Below are positions 6,368 through 13,932 of a stretch of 20,468 nucleotides of DNA, piece after piece. Under the pieces are notes generated by a model, which had not been told where the DNA came from, did no database searches, and saw nothing but the letters and a program-made list of their open reading frames with translations. The first letter of the stretch is position 1, and the number at the start of each line of letters is the position of its first letter. Position numbers and translations under genes: made by a program. This stretch comes from Flavobacterium psychrophilum (GTDB taxonomy: Bacteria > Bacteroidota > Bacteroidia > Flavobacteriales > Flavobacteriaceae). The DNA lies in NCBI GenBank assembly GCA_945872245.1, contig CAMBZB010000038.1:1-20468 (forward strand), read 5' to 3'.

Positions 6368-7894
6368 TTACAGAGAAGTAATCGCTTTTTCAATCCTTTT
6401 AATCGTTTCCTCTTTCCCAATTAATTCCACAATGTCAAACAAATGCGGGCCTTTTAAAGCTCCAACCAAACTCAAACGAAATGGTTGCATCACTTTTCCC
6501 ATTCCAATTTCATTTTTAGTCATCCAATCTTTTACGACTGTTTCGATATTTGAGGAAGTAAAATTGGCTATTTCTCCAAGAACCGATATTAACTCTTGCA
6601 TTAGAGCAGGGGTGTCTTCTTTCCAGTTTTTTGAAGCTTTCTCTTCATAAGAGGCTGGAGGCATAAAAAAGTAATCACTCAAACCCCAAAAATCTTCTAC
6701 GAAATGAGCTCTTTCTTTTATTAATGATACTATTCTTGTAATTAGGGTTTTGTTTGTCACATCGAGCGCAGTCGAGATGTTTTTCTTTTCTAATTCGGAT
6801 ATAAAAAGTTCTGCCAAATCAGCATCATCCTTTTTTATCAAATATTGGTGGTTGAACCATTTGTTTTTTTCAGGATCAAATTTCGCGCCTGCTTTGTGAA
6901 CTCTACTTAAATCGAATGCGTTTTCTAATTCTTCCAAAGAAAATAATTCTTTTTCGGTTCCGTCATTCCATCCCAACAAAGCTAAAAAGTTGATTACCGC
7001 TTCGGGAAAAAATCCTTTTTCTCTATAACCAGAAGATTTTTCTTCTGAAATCGGGTCAGTCCAATCTAGCGGAAATACCGGAAAGCCTAATTTATCGCCA
7101 TCACGTTTGGATAATTTTCCGTTTCCAATGGGTTTTAAAATCAAAGGCAAATGCGCAAATTCAGGTGCTTCCCATCCGAATGCTCGGTATAGCAAAACGT
7201 GTAACGGCATTGACGGCAACCATTCTTCACCGCGAATCACATGCGAAGTTTCCATTAAATGGTCGTCGACAATATTCGCCAAATGATAGGTCGGCATTCC
7301 GTCACTTTTGAACAATACTTTGTCATCTAAAAGATTGGTTTCAAACCTCACTTCGCCACGAATAATGTCTTGCAAGTGTAAAGTTTCATCAACAGGTGTT
7401 TTAAAACGAATGACAAAATCTTCGCCAGCATCAATTCTTTTAGCCGTTTCCTCATTGGAAATCACCAATGAAGTATCTAATTTTTCCCGATTGTGATGGT
7501 TGTAAATAAATGTTTTTCCTTGTTCTTCGAGTTGTTTTCTATGAAAATCTAACGCTTCGGCAGTGTCAAAAGCATAATAGGCATTTCCTGAATTTATTAA
7601 TTCATCGGCATATTGTTTGTATAAATGCTTTCTTTCGGATTGTTTGTAGGGACCAAATTTTTCATTTTTCCCAATGGTTTCATCCGGAGCAATTCCTAAC
7701 CACTCTAGAGATTCCATAATATATGCTTCAGCGCCTGGAACAAAACGATTTTGATCAGTATCCTCAATTCGAAGAAAGAAAACACCGTTATTTTTTTTGG
7801 CAAACAAATAATTGAAAAGGGCAGTACGAACTCCCCCAATATGTAAAGGTCCTGTTGGACTTGGTGCAAAACGCACCCGAACTGGCTTAGGCAT
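6368..7894 (-). CDS. gltX: Glutamate--tRNA ligase
   Basis: GltX charges tRNA-Glu in the cytoplasm. The protein has 508 residues. Class I motifs are PSPTGPLHIGG at 11-21 (the HIGH position is HIGG) and KLSKRDG at 260-266 (the KMSKS motif). The C-terminal half is the helical anticodon-binding domain of the bacterial discriminating type (KAGAKFDPEKNKWFNHQYL, SLIKERAHFVEDFW). Residues about 372-379 (NISTALDV) are encoded by a copy of an interspersed repeat (6758-6779) and fall in a variable linker just before the conserved LITRIVSLIKERAHF helix. The frame remains open, so the enzyme is presumably active. The leader and promoter region also contain repeats. Confidence 0.97.
   Translation of the reverse strand: MPKPVRVRFAPSPTGPLHIGGVRTALFNYLFAKKNNGVFFLRIEDTDQNRFVPGAEAYIMESLEWLGIAPDETIGKNEKFGPYKQSERKHLYKQYADELINSGNAYYAFDTAEALDFHRKQLEEQGKTFIYNHHNREKLDTSLVISNEETAKRIDAGEDFVIRFKTPVDETLHLQDIIRGEVRFETNLLDDKVLFKSDGMPTYHLANIVDDHLMETSHVIRGEEWLPSMPLHVLLYRAFGWEAPEFAHLPLILKPIGNGKLSKRDGDKLGFPVFPLDWTDPISEEKSSGYREKGFFPEAVINFLALLGWNDGTEKELFSLEELENAFDLSRVHKAGAKFDPEKNKWFNHQYLIKKDDADLAELFISELEKKNISTALDVTNKTLITRIVSLIKERAHFVEDFWGLSDYFFMPPASYEEKASKNWKEDTPALMQELISVLGEIANFTSSNIETVVKDWMTKNEIGMGKVMQPFRLSLVGALKGPHLFDIVELIGKEETIKRIEKAITSL
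6758..6779 (-). repeat. Interspersed GAGC...GTCGA-type repeat inside gltX
   Basis: A 22-base imperfect dyad (on the plus strand: CACATCGAGC, then GCAGTCGAGATG) lies in frame inside gltX and encodes NISTALDV. It closely resembles the element at 7923-7941 (shared GAGC...GTCGA core, same orientation). From memory such motifs are frequent between genes in Flavobacteriaceae; I could not search. A copy inside an essential gene is notable. Confidence 0.65.
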
Positions 7895-7922
7895 TTTTAA
7901 TTGTATTTTTAATTCGGTTTAA

Positions 7923-7941
7923 CACTGAGCTTGTCGAAGTG
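7923..7941. repeat. Interspersed repeat CACTGAGCTTGTCGAAGTG in the gltX leader
   Basis: This 19-base motif starts with CACT and ends with AGTG, so it can form a small hairpin. It lies between the gltX start codon (7894) and its predicted -7 element (7947-7954), that is, in the 5' untranslated leader. It shares its core and orientation with the repeat at 6758-6779. Confidence 0.65.
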
Positions 7942-7946
7942 TGCTG

Positions 7947-7954
7947 CAAAGATA
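7947..7954 (-). promoter_or_regulatory. Promoter -7 element of gltX
   Basis: The minus strand reads TATCTTTG, matching TAnnTTTG exactly, identical to the glnS -7 box. The leader to the ATG at 7894 would be about 45-50 bases. The -33 position falls inside the heptamer array at 7954-7995. Confidence 0.55.
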
Positions 7955-7995
7955 ATTAGAAGTTAGAAGTCGGAAGTTAGAAGTCGGAAGTTTTT
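7954..7995. repeat. 7-bp tandem array (AGTTAGA / AGTCGGA)
   Basis: Six consecutive 7-bp units run from 7954: AATTAGA, then AGTTAGA and AGTCGGA alternating twice, then AGTTTTT. The array covers the upstream part of the gltX promoter. The remainder of the gap up to 8085 is A/T-rich with no feature I can name. Confidence 0.8.
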
Positions 7996-8085
7996 AGACA
8001 ATTAATCATTAATTTTCCTTTAATCAATTTTTAACATGGATAGAATTTAAAAATGGTTACTTTTATCGGTTATTAAAACAAGTTA

Positions 8086-8093
8086 TAATTTTG
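8086..8093 (+). promoter_or_regulatory. Possible -7 element overlapping the DUF4175 start
   Basis: TAATTTTG matches TAnnTTTG, but its last three bases are the TTG proposed as the DUF4175 start codon. Both uses cannot be true at once. Either the match is accidental or translation begins further downstream. Confidence 0.3.
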
Positions 8094-11000
8094 GAACAAT
8101 CAAGTTTTATTTATCAAAAGCTGGAGCTTTTCATCAAGAAGTTTTATACCAACGAATTGATTCGTGGAATGATTTTTTTCATCGGTTTGGGGTTATTGTA
8201 TTTCTTGTTCACACTTTTCTTAGAATATTTTCTTTGGCTTAAGCCAATGGGGAGAACAATCTTATTTTGGGCTTTTATTTTAGTTGAAATTTTCCTTTTG
8301 GTGCGTTTTATCGTGTTTCCAATATTCAAATTATTCAAATTTCAAAAAGGAATTGACTACAAAGTTGCTTCTGCTATCATTGGGAATCACTTCACGGAAG
8401 TAAGTGACAAACTGACGAATTTCCTCCAATTGTCGAATGACGAACATCAATCCGAATTGTTATTGGCTTCCATTGAACAAAAGGCAAATTCACTCCAATT
8501 GGTTCCTTTTGGAAATGCCATTAGCTTCAAAACCAATCGAAAATATTTGCCTTTGGCACTACTTCCAATCTTGTTTTTTGTCTTTTTTTATATCTCTGGA
8601 AATAGCAAAATACTATCTCAAAGTTTGAATAGGGTGGTGCATTTTCAAGATCAGTTTTTGCCTCCAGCCCCATTTCAATTTGTGGTTTTGAATTCTAATT
8701 TACAAACCGAACAAAATAAGGATTTCATTATTCGGATAAAAACTGAAGGAAAAATTGTTCCAGAAAATGCGATTATTTTCATTGACGATGAAAGTTATTT
8801 TATGGAAACCACTAAAACGGGAGAATTTCGATTTAAAATTGAAAAACCAATATCTAACGTTTTGTTTCAAGTGAAAGCCAATTCGGTTTCCTCACCAGAA
8901 TACGAATTGAATGTAATTACGGTTCCTTCGATAGCTAATTTTGAAATGCTCTTGAATTTCCCCAAATACCTGAATAAAAAATCTGAAATTATAAAAGGCA
9001 ACGGAAATGCTATTCTTCCCGAAGGAACCCGTGTCACTTGGAAAATTAATACTCAAGCGACTCAAAACATAAATTGGACTGATTTAACGTCTAATTTTTC
9101 TTTTTCAAAAAAAGAAAATGACTTTACGTTGTCTAAATATATCTCGCAAAACACAGCTTATCAAATTCTTACTTCGAATGATAAGGTAAAAAACTACGAG
9201 AAATTGAATTATCAGATTTCTGTTATTAAAGACCAGTTTCCTATCATCAATGTAAACAATACTCCAGATAGTTTAAAAGTCGACAAAAACTATGTTTTGG
9301 GTCAAATTTCGGATGATTATGGACTATCAAAACTGTATGTTGTTTATTATCCCAAAAACAAGCCAGAATCTGTTAGGCGTGGAACAATTGCCATAAAGTC
9401 AAATTTGTACGATCAGTTTATTTTTGCTTTTCCAAGTTCCCTTCCGGTGGAACAAGGTGTTTCGTACGACTATTATTTTGAGGTTTTTGACAACGATGCC
9501 ATTCATAATTTCAAAAGTACTAAATCTTCCGTTTTTTCTAATCGTATTGCAACTGACGAAGAAAAAGAGGACCAAGATTTACAGCAGCAAAATAACAACA
9601 TCAATAGTTTAGAAAAATCCTTGAAAAATCAAGACAAACAAATTTCGGAACTGGATAAATTGCAAAAATCAGGAAGGGAGAAAGAAAATCTTGAATTTAA
9701 AGACCAACAAAAAATCAATGATTTCATTAAGCGTCAAAATCAACAAGATAAAATGATGAAAGAATTTGCTGAGAAAATGAAAGATAATCTTGACAAATCT
9801 AAAACGGACAAAAAAGACGAATTCAAAGAAGAACTGCAAAAAAGATTGGAGAATATAGACAAGGATTTGGAAAAGAACAAAAAACTTTTGGATGAATTAA
9901 AAGAACTGAATGATAAAATTAAGCAAGAAGACTTGATGGAAAAGATGGAACAATTCAAGCAAAATGCAAAAAACCAGACTAAAAGTTTAGAACAGTTAGT
10001 GGAATTGACCAAGAAATATTACGTTCAGAAAAAAGCAGAACAATTAAAAGACAAATTGGATAAACTTTCTAAAAAGCAAGAAGATTTATCGAATAGGGAA
10101 AAGGAAAACAACTCCGAAAAGCAAGAAGAAATCAATAAGGAATTTGATAAGATTCAAGAAGATTTAAAAGATTTGGATAAAGAAAATAAGGAACTCAAAA
10201 AGCCTTTGGATATTTCCATAGACAAAGATCAGGAAAAAAGTATCGATGAGGACTTGAAAAAGGCTTCGGATGAATTGCAAAAAAGCAACAAAGAAAAAGC
10301 AAAACCAAAACAAAAAAGTGCAGCCAAGAAAATGAACCAAATGTCCCAGAAAATGGAACAGGGTATGGAACAAGGTGAAATGGAGCAATTAGAAGAAGAT
10401 GTTGCTATGTTACGCCAAATTCTGGACAATTTACTCGCTTTTTCTTTTACGCAGGAAGACGTTATGGCTAAGTTTAAAAGAGTTAGCATTGGCTCTCCAA
10501 CTTTTAATAAGAATTTGAAAATCCAACAAGATTTAAAACTCCAATTCAAGCATATTGACGACAGCTTATTTGCCATGTCTTTGCGAAACCCAAAAATAGG
10601 AGAAAATATAACCAAAGAAATTGGCAATGCACTTTATAATATGGATAAATCTTTAGAAACATTGGCTGATGCTCAAATTCCAAAAGGAGTTTCGCATCAA
10701 CAATATACTATTTCTTCGGCAAACAAACTAGCGGATTTTTTAACCGAAATTCTCAATAATATGCAAATGTCAATGTCTAGTATGGGTGCCGGAAAACCAA
10801 AACCAGGTCAAGGAGAAGGAATGCAATTGCCTGACATTATAAAAAAACAGGATGGCCTGGGAGATAAGATGAAGGATGGCATTAAGAAAGGTCAAAAACC
10901 CAGCGGAGGGAAAGACAGTAAGAAAGGAAAAGAACCCGCAAAAACGGGAGCCGATGGTCCAAAAGGAGAGAATGGAGAAAATGGGGAAGATGGAGAAGGA

Positions 11001-11405
11001 GACGCCAAAGCTATTATGGAAATATACAAAGAGCAGAAGCAACTTCGCGAAGCCTTACAAAACGAATTAGATAAAAAAGGGTTAGGAGGCAATGGTCAGA
11101 ATGCTTTGGAGCAAATGAAGCAAATAGAAAAGCAATTGTTAAACAAAGGATTTAAGAATGAAACGCTGCAAAAGATATTGAATGTGAAGCAAGAATTGTT
11201 AAAATTAAATACGGCATTACAGCTACAAGGGCAAGAAAACAAACGTCAATCACAAACTAACAAAAAGGAGTTTTCTAACCAGTCAAAACCCCTACCATCA
11301 GCGTTATTGGATTATTTGAATAGTATTGAAATATTAAATAGACAATCCTTACCTTTGCGCACCAATTTTAATCAAAAAGTTCAAGAGTATTTCAATAAAA
11401 AATGA
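8091..11405 (+). CDS. DUF4175 family large membrane/coiled-coil protein
   Basis: This 1104-residue protein of unknown function has two N-terminal membrane helices (about 27-46 and 57-80) and a third near 154-172 (YLPLALLPILFFVFFYISG). A probably periplasmic beta-rich region follows to about 485. Next come some 280 residues extremely rich in K, E, Q and D, a long coiled coil. The C-terminal part includes MQMSMSSMGAGKPKPGQGEG and a collagen-like GENGENGEDGEGD stretch near 960-972. Large DUF4175 proteins upstream of ybeY are, to my knowledge, typical for Flavobacteriia. The start is uncertain: the only start codon upstream of the conserved-looking KLELFIKKFYTNELIRG is TTG at 8091, and the first ATG is at 8169. 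It overlaps ybeY by ATGA. Confidence 0.82.
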   Translation: MEQSSFIYQKLELFIKKFYTNELIRGMIFFIGLGLLYFLFTLFLEYFLWLKPMGRTILFWAFILVEIFLLVRFIVFPIFKLFKFQKGIDYKVASAIIGNHFTEVSDKLTNFLQLSNDEHQSELLLASIEQKANSLQLVPFGNAISFKTNRKYLPLALLPILFFVFFYISGNSKILSQSLNRVVHFQDQFLPPAPFQFVVLNSNLQTEQNKDFIIRIKTEGKIVPENAIIFIDDESYFMETTKTGEFRFKIEKPISNVLFQVKANSVSSPEYELNVITVPSIANFEMLLNFPKYLNKKSEIIKGNGNAILPEGTRVTWKINTQATQNINWTDLTSNFSFSKKENDFTLSKYISQNTAYQILTSNDKVKNYEKLNYQISVIKDQFPIINVNNTPDSLKVDKNYVLGQISDDYGLSKLYVVYYPKNKPESVRRGTIAIKSNLYDQFIFAFPSSLPVEQGVSYDYYFEVFDNDAIHNFKSTKSSVFSNRIATDEEKEDQDLQQQNNNINSLEKSLKNQDKQISELDKLQKSGREKENLEFKDQQKINDFIKRQNQQDKMMKEFAEKMKDNLDKSKTDKKDEFKEELQKRLENIDKDLEKNKKLLDELKELNDKIKQEDLMEKMEQFKQNAKNQTKSLEQLVELTKKYYVQKKAEQLKDKLDKLSKKQEDLSNREKENNSEKQEEINKEFDKIQEDLKDLDKENKELKKPLDISIDKDQEKSIDEDLKKASDELQKSNKEKAKPKQKSAAKKMNQMSQKMEQGMEQGEMEQLEEDVAMLRQILDNLLAFSFTQEDVMAKFKRVSIGSPTFNKNLKIQQDLKLQFKHIDDSLFAMSLRNPKIGENITKEIGNALYNMDKSLETLADAQIPKGVSHQQYTISSANKLADFLTEILNNMQMSMSSMGAGKPKPGQGEGMQLPDIIKKQDGLGDKMKDGIKKGQKPSGGKDSKKGKEPAKTGADGPKGENGENGEDGEGDAKAIMEIYKEQKQLREALQNELDKKGLGGNGQNALEQMKQIEKQLLNKGFKNETLQKILNVKQELLKLNTALQLQGQENKRQSQTNKKEFSNQSKPLPSALLDYLNSIEILNRQSLPLRTNFNQKVQEYFNKK

Positions 11406-11821
11406 TCAACTTTAATTACGAAACAGAATTCCTCTTAGAGAATGAAAATGCAATTAGCAACTGGATTTCTTCTGTAATTACTTCAGAAAACAAGAAAGAA
11501 GGAGAAATTAATTATATCTTTTGCGACGATGACTATTTACACAAAATAAACTTAGAACATCTTGGTCACGACACTTTGACAGATATTATTAGTTTTGATT
11601 ACAGTGTTGGAAACGAATTACACGGAGACATTTTTGTTTCTGTGGAAAGAGTTAAAGACAATGCAGTCGATTTTAATGCGTCCTTTGGGGATGAGCTAAA
11701 ACGCGTTTTGATTCATGGGGTTTTGCATTATTGTGGGTATAAGGATAAGTCTGAAGGCGACGAGCTTTTGATGAGAAGTAAAGAAGACGAAAAACTAGCT
11801 ATGTTTCACGTGGAACAATAG
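11402..11821 (+). CDS. ybeY: Endoribonuclease YbeY (16S rRNA maturation)
   Basis: YbeY is a metal-dependent endonuclease acting in 16S rRNA 3' processing and ribosome quality control. The 139 residues include the DTLTDIISFDY and GDIFVSVERV strands and the HGVLHYCGYKDK motif. The canonical motif is H-x3-H-x5-H; here it is H105, H109 and D115, so the third metal ligand is Asp instead of His. I believe this GYKDK form is common in Bacteroidota. The start ATG overlaps the DUF4175 stop (ATGA), indicating coupled translation. The last six codons (MFHVEQ) are written by a parS site, so the C terminus is shaped by a DNA segregation signal. mnmG follows 109 bases after the stop. Confidence 0.93.
   Translation: MINFNYETEFLLENENAISNWISSVITSENKKEGEINYIFCDDDYLHKINLEHLGHDTLTDIISFDYSVGNELHGDIFVSVERVKDNAVDFNASFGDELKRVLIHGVLHYCGYKDKSEGDELLMRSKEDEKLAMFHVEQ
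11802..11817. promoter_or_regulatory. parS site 1 (ParB binding), inside ybeY
   Basis: TGTTTCACGTGGAACA is the reverse complement of TGTTCCACGTGAAACA and fits the B. subtilis parS consensus TGTTnCACGTGAAACA at every position. ParB loads on such palindromes and spreads to organise the origin region. The site is translated as the end of YbeY (FHVEQ). Confidence 0.88.
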
Positions 11822-11850
11822 CAAGTCCTTTTTGATTTTTTAATAATAAT

Positions 11851-11866
11851 TGTTTCGCGTGGAACA
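11851..11866. promoter_or_regulatory. parS site 2 (one base off)
   Basis: TGTTTCGCGTGGAACA has the same orientation as site 1 and begins 49 bases after it. One central base differs (CGCGTG instead of CACGTG). Its position next to a perfect copy makes chance unlikely, though binding may be weaker. Confidence 0.75.
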
Positions 11867-11874
11867 ATAAAACA

Positions 11875-11930
11875 GATTTGTGATTCAACACAACAATCCC
11901 GAATCATAAATCCCAAATGCCGAATTAAAG
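11875..11930. repeat. Degenerate 7-bp array leading to the mnmG start
   Basis: Counted back from the mnmG ATG, 7-bp units follow without slippage: ATTAAAG, ATGCCGA, ATCCCAA, ATCATAA, ATCCCGA; before these lie the looser CACAACA, GATTCAA and GATTTGT. The start codon falls exactly on a unit boundary. Confidence 0.65.
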
Positions 11931-13802
11931 ATGTTTCTAGAAGAGTATGATGTAATTGTAGTTGGAGCAGGTCACGCTGGTTGTGAGGCCGCTGCTGCTG
12001 CCGCTAATTTGGGTTCTCAAGCCTTATTGGTGACAATGAGTTTGCAAAACATTGCCCAAATGTCTTGTAATCCTGCTATGGGCGGTATTGCAAAAGGACA
12101 AATCGTTCGTGAGATTGATGCGCTTGGAGGGTATTCCGGTATAGTTTCTGACAGGACGGCGATTCAATTTAAGATGTTGAACAAATCCAAAGGGCCTGCA
12201 ATGTGGTCTCCAAGAGTTCAAAGCGACCGAATGCGATTTGCAGAAGAATGGAGATTGATGTTGGAAGGAACGCCTAATCTTGATTTTTATCAAGAAATGG
12301 TGAAAGGATTGATTATTGAAAACGGTAGAATTAGAGGCATAAGAACTTCGCTTGGAATCGAAATAAAAGCAAAATCGGTTGTGTTAACCAATGGAACTTT
12401 CCTGAATGGATTAATCCACATTGGCGAAAAGCAATTTGGAGGAGGTAGAGCAGGCGAAAGTGCTGCTTACGGAATTACCGAAGATTTAGTTAGCGCGGGT
12501 TTTCAATCGGGAAGAATGAAGACGGGAACCCCCCCTCGAGTGGACGGCCGTTCTTTGGATTATTCTAAAATGAATGAAGAAAAAGGAGATGCTAAGCCGG
12601 ATAAATTCTCCTATTCGGATGTTACATCGCCCTTGGTTCATCAAAAATCGTGTCACATGACGTATACGTCTCTTGATGTCCATGATATTTTGAGGGAAGG
12701 TTTTGACCGTTCACCAATGTTTAACGGAAGAATTCAATCGCTTGGGCCTAGGTATTGTCCGTCTATAGAAGACAAGATTAATCGTTTTGCCGACAAAGAA
12801 AGACACCAGTTGTTTATAGAACCAGAAGGCTGGAACACCTGTGAGGTTTATGTAAATGGCTTTTCTACATCGCTTCCAGAAGACATTCAATTTAAAGCAT
12901 TGCGTTCTGTTGTAGGTTTTGAAAATGTTAAGTTTTTCCGACCTGGATACGCTATTGAATATGATTATTTTCCGCCTACGCAATTAAAACACACCTTAGA
13001 AACAAAGTTGGTCGAAGGCCTGTATTTCGCCGGACAAATAAACGGAACCACGGGATATGAAGAAGCCGCTTCGCAAGGATTGATGGCTGGAATAAACGCA
13101 GCCTTAAAGGTTCAAGATAAAGCACCGCTTATTTTAAAAAGAGATGAAGCTTATATTGGTGTTTTAATTGACGATTTAATCACCAAAGGAACCGAAGAAC
13201 CCTATCGAATGTTTACTTCTCGAGCGGAATTCAGAACTTTATTGCGTCAGGATAACGCCGATTTCAGATTAACGCCAATGTCTTATGAAATTGGACTCGC
13301 TTCCGAATCGCGTTTGCGTCGAATGGAAAAAAAGTTGAATGAATCCGAAAAAATGGTCGCTTTCTTCAAAGAAACGAGCGTCACTATGGCTGAAGCAAAC
13401 CCAATTTTGGAATCAAAAGATACTGCTTTAATTACGCAAGGGGACAAAATGTTTAAAGTCTTTTCTCGACCGCAAATTGATTTGGAAGACATTCTTAAAT
13501 TCGAGAAAGTGGCAACTTATGTTGCAGAAAACAAATTGGATCAAGAAATATTAGAACAAGCCGAAATCCAAGTGAAGTATTCAGGTTATATCGAAAAGGA
13601 AAGAAACAATGCTAATAAACTAACCCGTTTAGAAGACGTGAAAATCCCCGAAAATTTCGATTACAACAAGATAAAATCAATGTCGATTGAAGCCAAACAG
13701 AAATTAAGCAAGATTCGTCCTGTGACGATTTCTCAAGCTTCAAGAATTAGCGGCGTTTCTCCAAGCGATGTTTCGGTTTTGTTAATTTACATGGGAAGGT
13801 AA
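11931..13802 (+). CDS. mnmG: tRNA uridine-5-carboxymethylaminomethyl synthesis enzyme MnmG
   Basis: MnmG (GidA) works with MnmE to install the (carboxymethyl)aminomethyl group on U34 of several tRNAs, using FAD, NADH and methylene-tetrahydrofolate or glycine/ammonium. The 623 residues match the family length. The FAD-binding G-A-G-H-A-G lies at 12-17, followed by the CNPAMGGIAKGQIVREIDALGG segment (Cys46). The GidA signature LGPRYCPSIEDKINRF carries the conserved Cys276, and AGQINGTTGYEEAASQG follows near 368. The C-terminal helical domain ends SRISGVSPSDVSVLLIYMGR, needed for MnmE contact. The ATG at 11931 fits the family start. No promoter is obvious, so it may be read through from ybeY. 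parS sites lie on both sides, a genuine link to origin-proximal gidA loci. Confidence 0.98.
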   Translation: MFLEEYDVIVVGAGHAGCEAAAAAANLGSQALLVTMSLQNIAQMSCNPAMGGIAKGQIVREIDALGGYSGIVSDRTAIQFKMLNKSKGPAMWSPRVQSDRMRFAEEWRLMLEGTPNLDFYQEMVKGLIIENGRIRGIRTSLGIEIKAKSVVLTNGTFLNGLIHIGEKQFGGGRAGESAAYGITEDLVSAGFQSGRMKTGTPPRVDGRSLDYSKMNEEKGDAKPDKFSYSDVTSPLVHQKSCHMTYTSLDVHDILREGFDRSPMFNGRIQSLGPRYCPSIEDKINRFADKERHQLFIEPEGWNTCEVYVNGFSTSLPEDIQFKALRSVVGFENVKFFRPGYAIEYDYFPPTQLKHTLETKLVEGLYFAGQINGTTGYEEAASQGLMAGINAALKVQDKAPLILKRDEAYIGVLIDDLITKGTEEPYRMFTSRAEFRTLLRQDNADFRLTPMSYEIGLASESRLRRMEKKLNESEKMVAFFKETSVTMAEANPILESKDTALITQGDKMFKVFSRPQIDLEDILKFEKVATYVAENKLDQEILEQAEIQVKYSGYIEKERNNANKLTRLEDVKIPENFDYNKIKSMSIEAKQKLSKIRPVTISQASRISGVSPSDVSVLLIYMGR

Positions 13803-13805
13803 TTT

Positions 13806-13867
13806 TAGATTTCTGAGTTTAGATTATAGATTGTACGAGGAATCTGAAATCTGAATTCTGAAATCTA
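13806..13867. repeat. 27-bp imperfect hairpin built from opposing 7-bp arrays
   Basis: Arms 13806-13832 and 13841-13867 are reverse complements at 22 of 27 positions around the loop GTACGAGG. As RNA three of the five mismatches become G-U pairs. The left arm is made of TTTTAGA-like heptamers (from 13803), the right arm of AATCTGA-like heptamers (13841, 13848, 13855, 13862). It starts three bases after the mnmG stop and lacks a T-run, so it could protect or end the mRNA but is not a classic terminator. Confidence 0.8.
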
Positions 13868-13876
13868 CAATCAATT

Positions 13877-13892
13877 TGTTCCACGTGAAACC
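13877..13892. promoter_or_regulatory. parS site 3, downstream of mnmG
   Basis: TGTTCCACGTGAAACC differs from the consensus TGTTnCACGTGAAACA only at the last base. It is in the opposite orientation to sites 1 and 2, about 2.0 kb from them, so the three sites bracket mnmG. Confidence 0.82.
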
Positions 13893-13932
13893 ATAATAAA
13901 AAATTTATAAATAATACTTTGATAACAGTTCT

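Noticed and set aside
7954..7995. CRISPR array
   Set aside because: The units are 7 bp and directly adjacent, with no spacers and no cas genes.
10876..11092. Extra genes in other frames of the DUF4175 coiled-coil and collagen-like region
   Set aside because: They are shadows of biased lysine/glutamate/glycine codons and have no start signals or protein-like pattern of their own.
11822..11930. Replication origin in the ybeY-mnmG gap
   Set aside because: parS sites are present, but I see no DnaA-box cluster (TTATnCACA) or unwinding element, so the origin itself is probably elsewhere.
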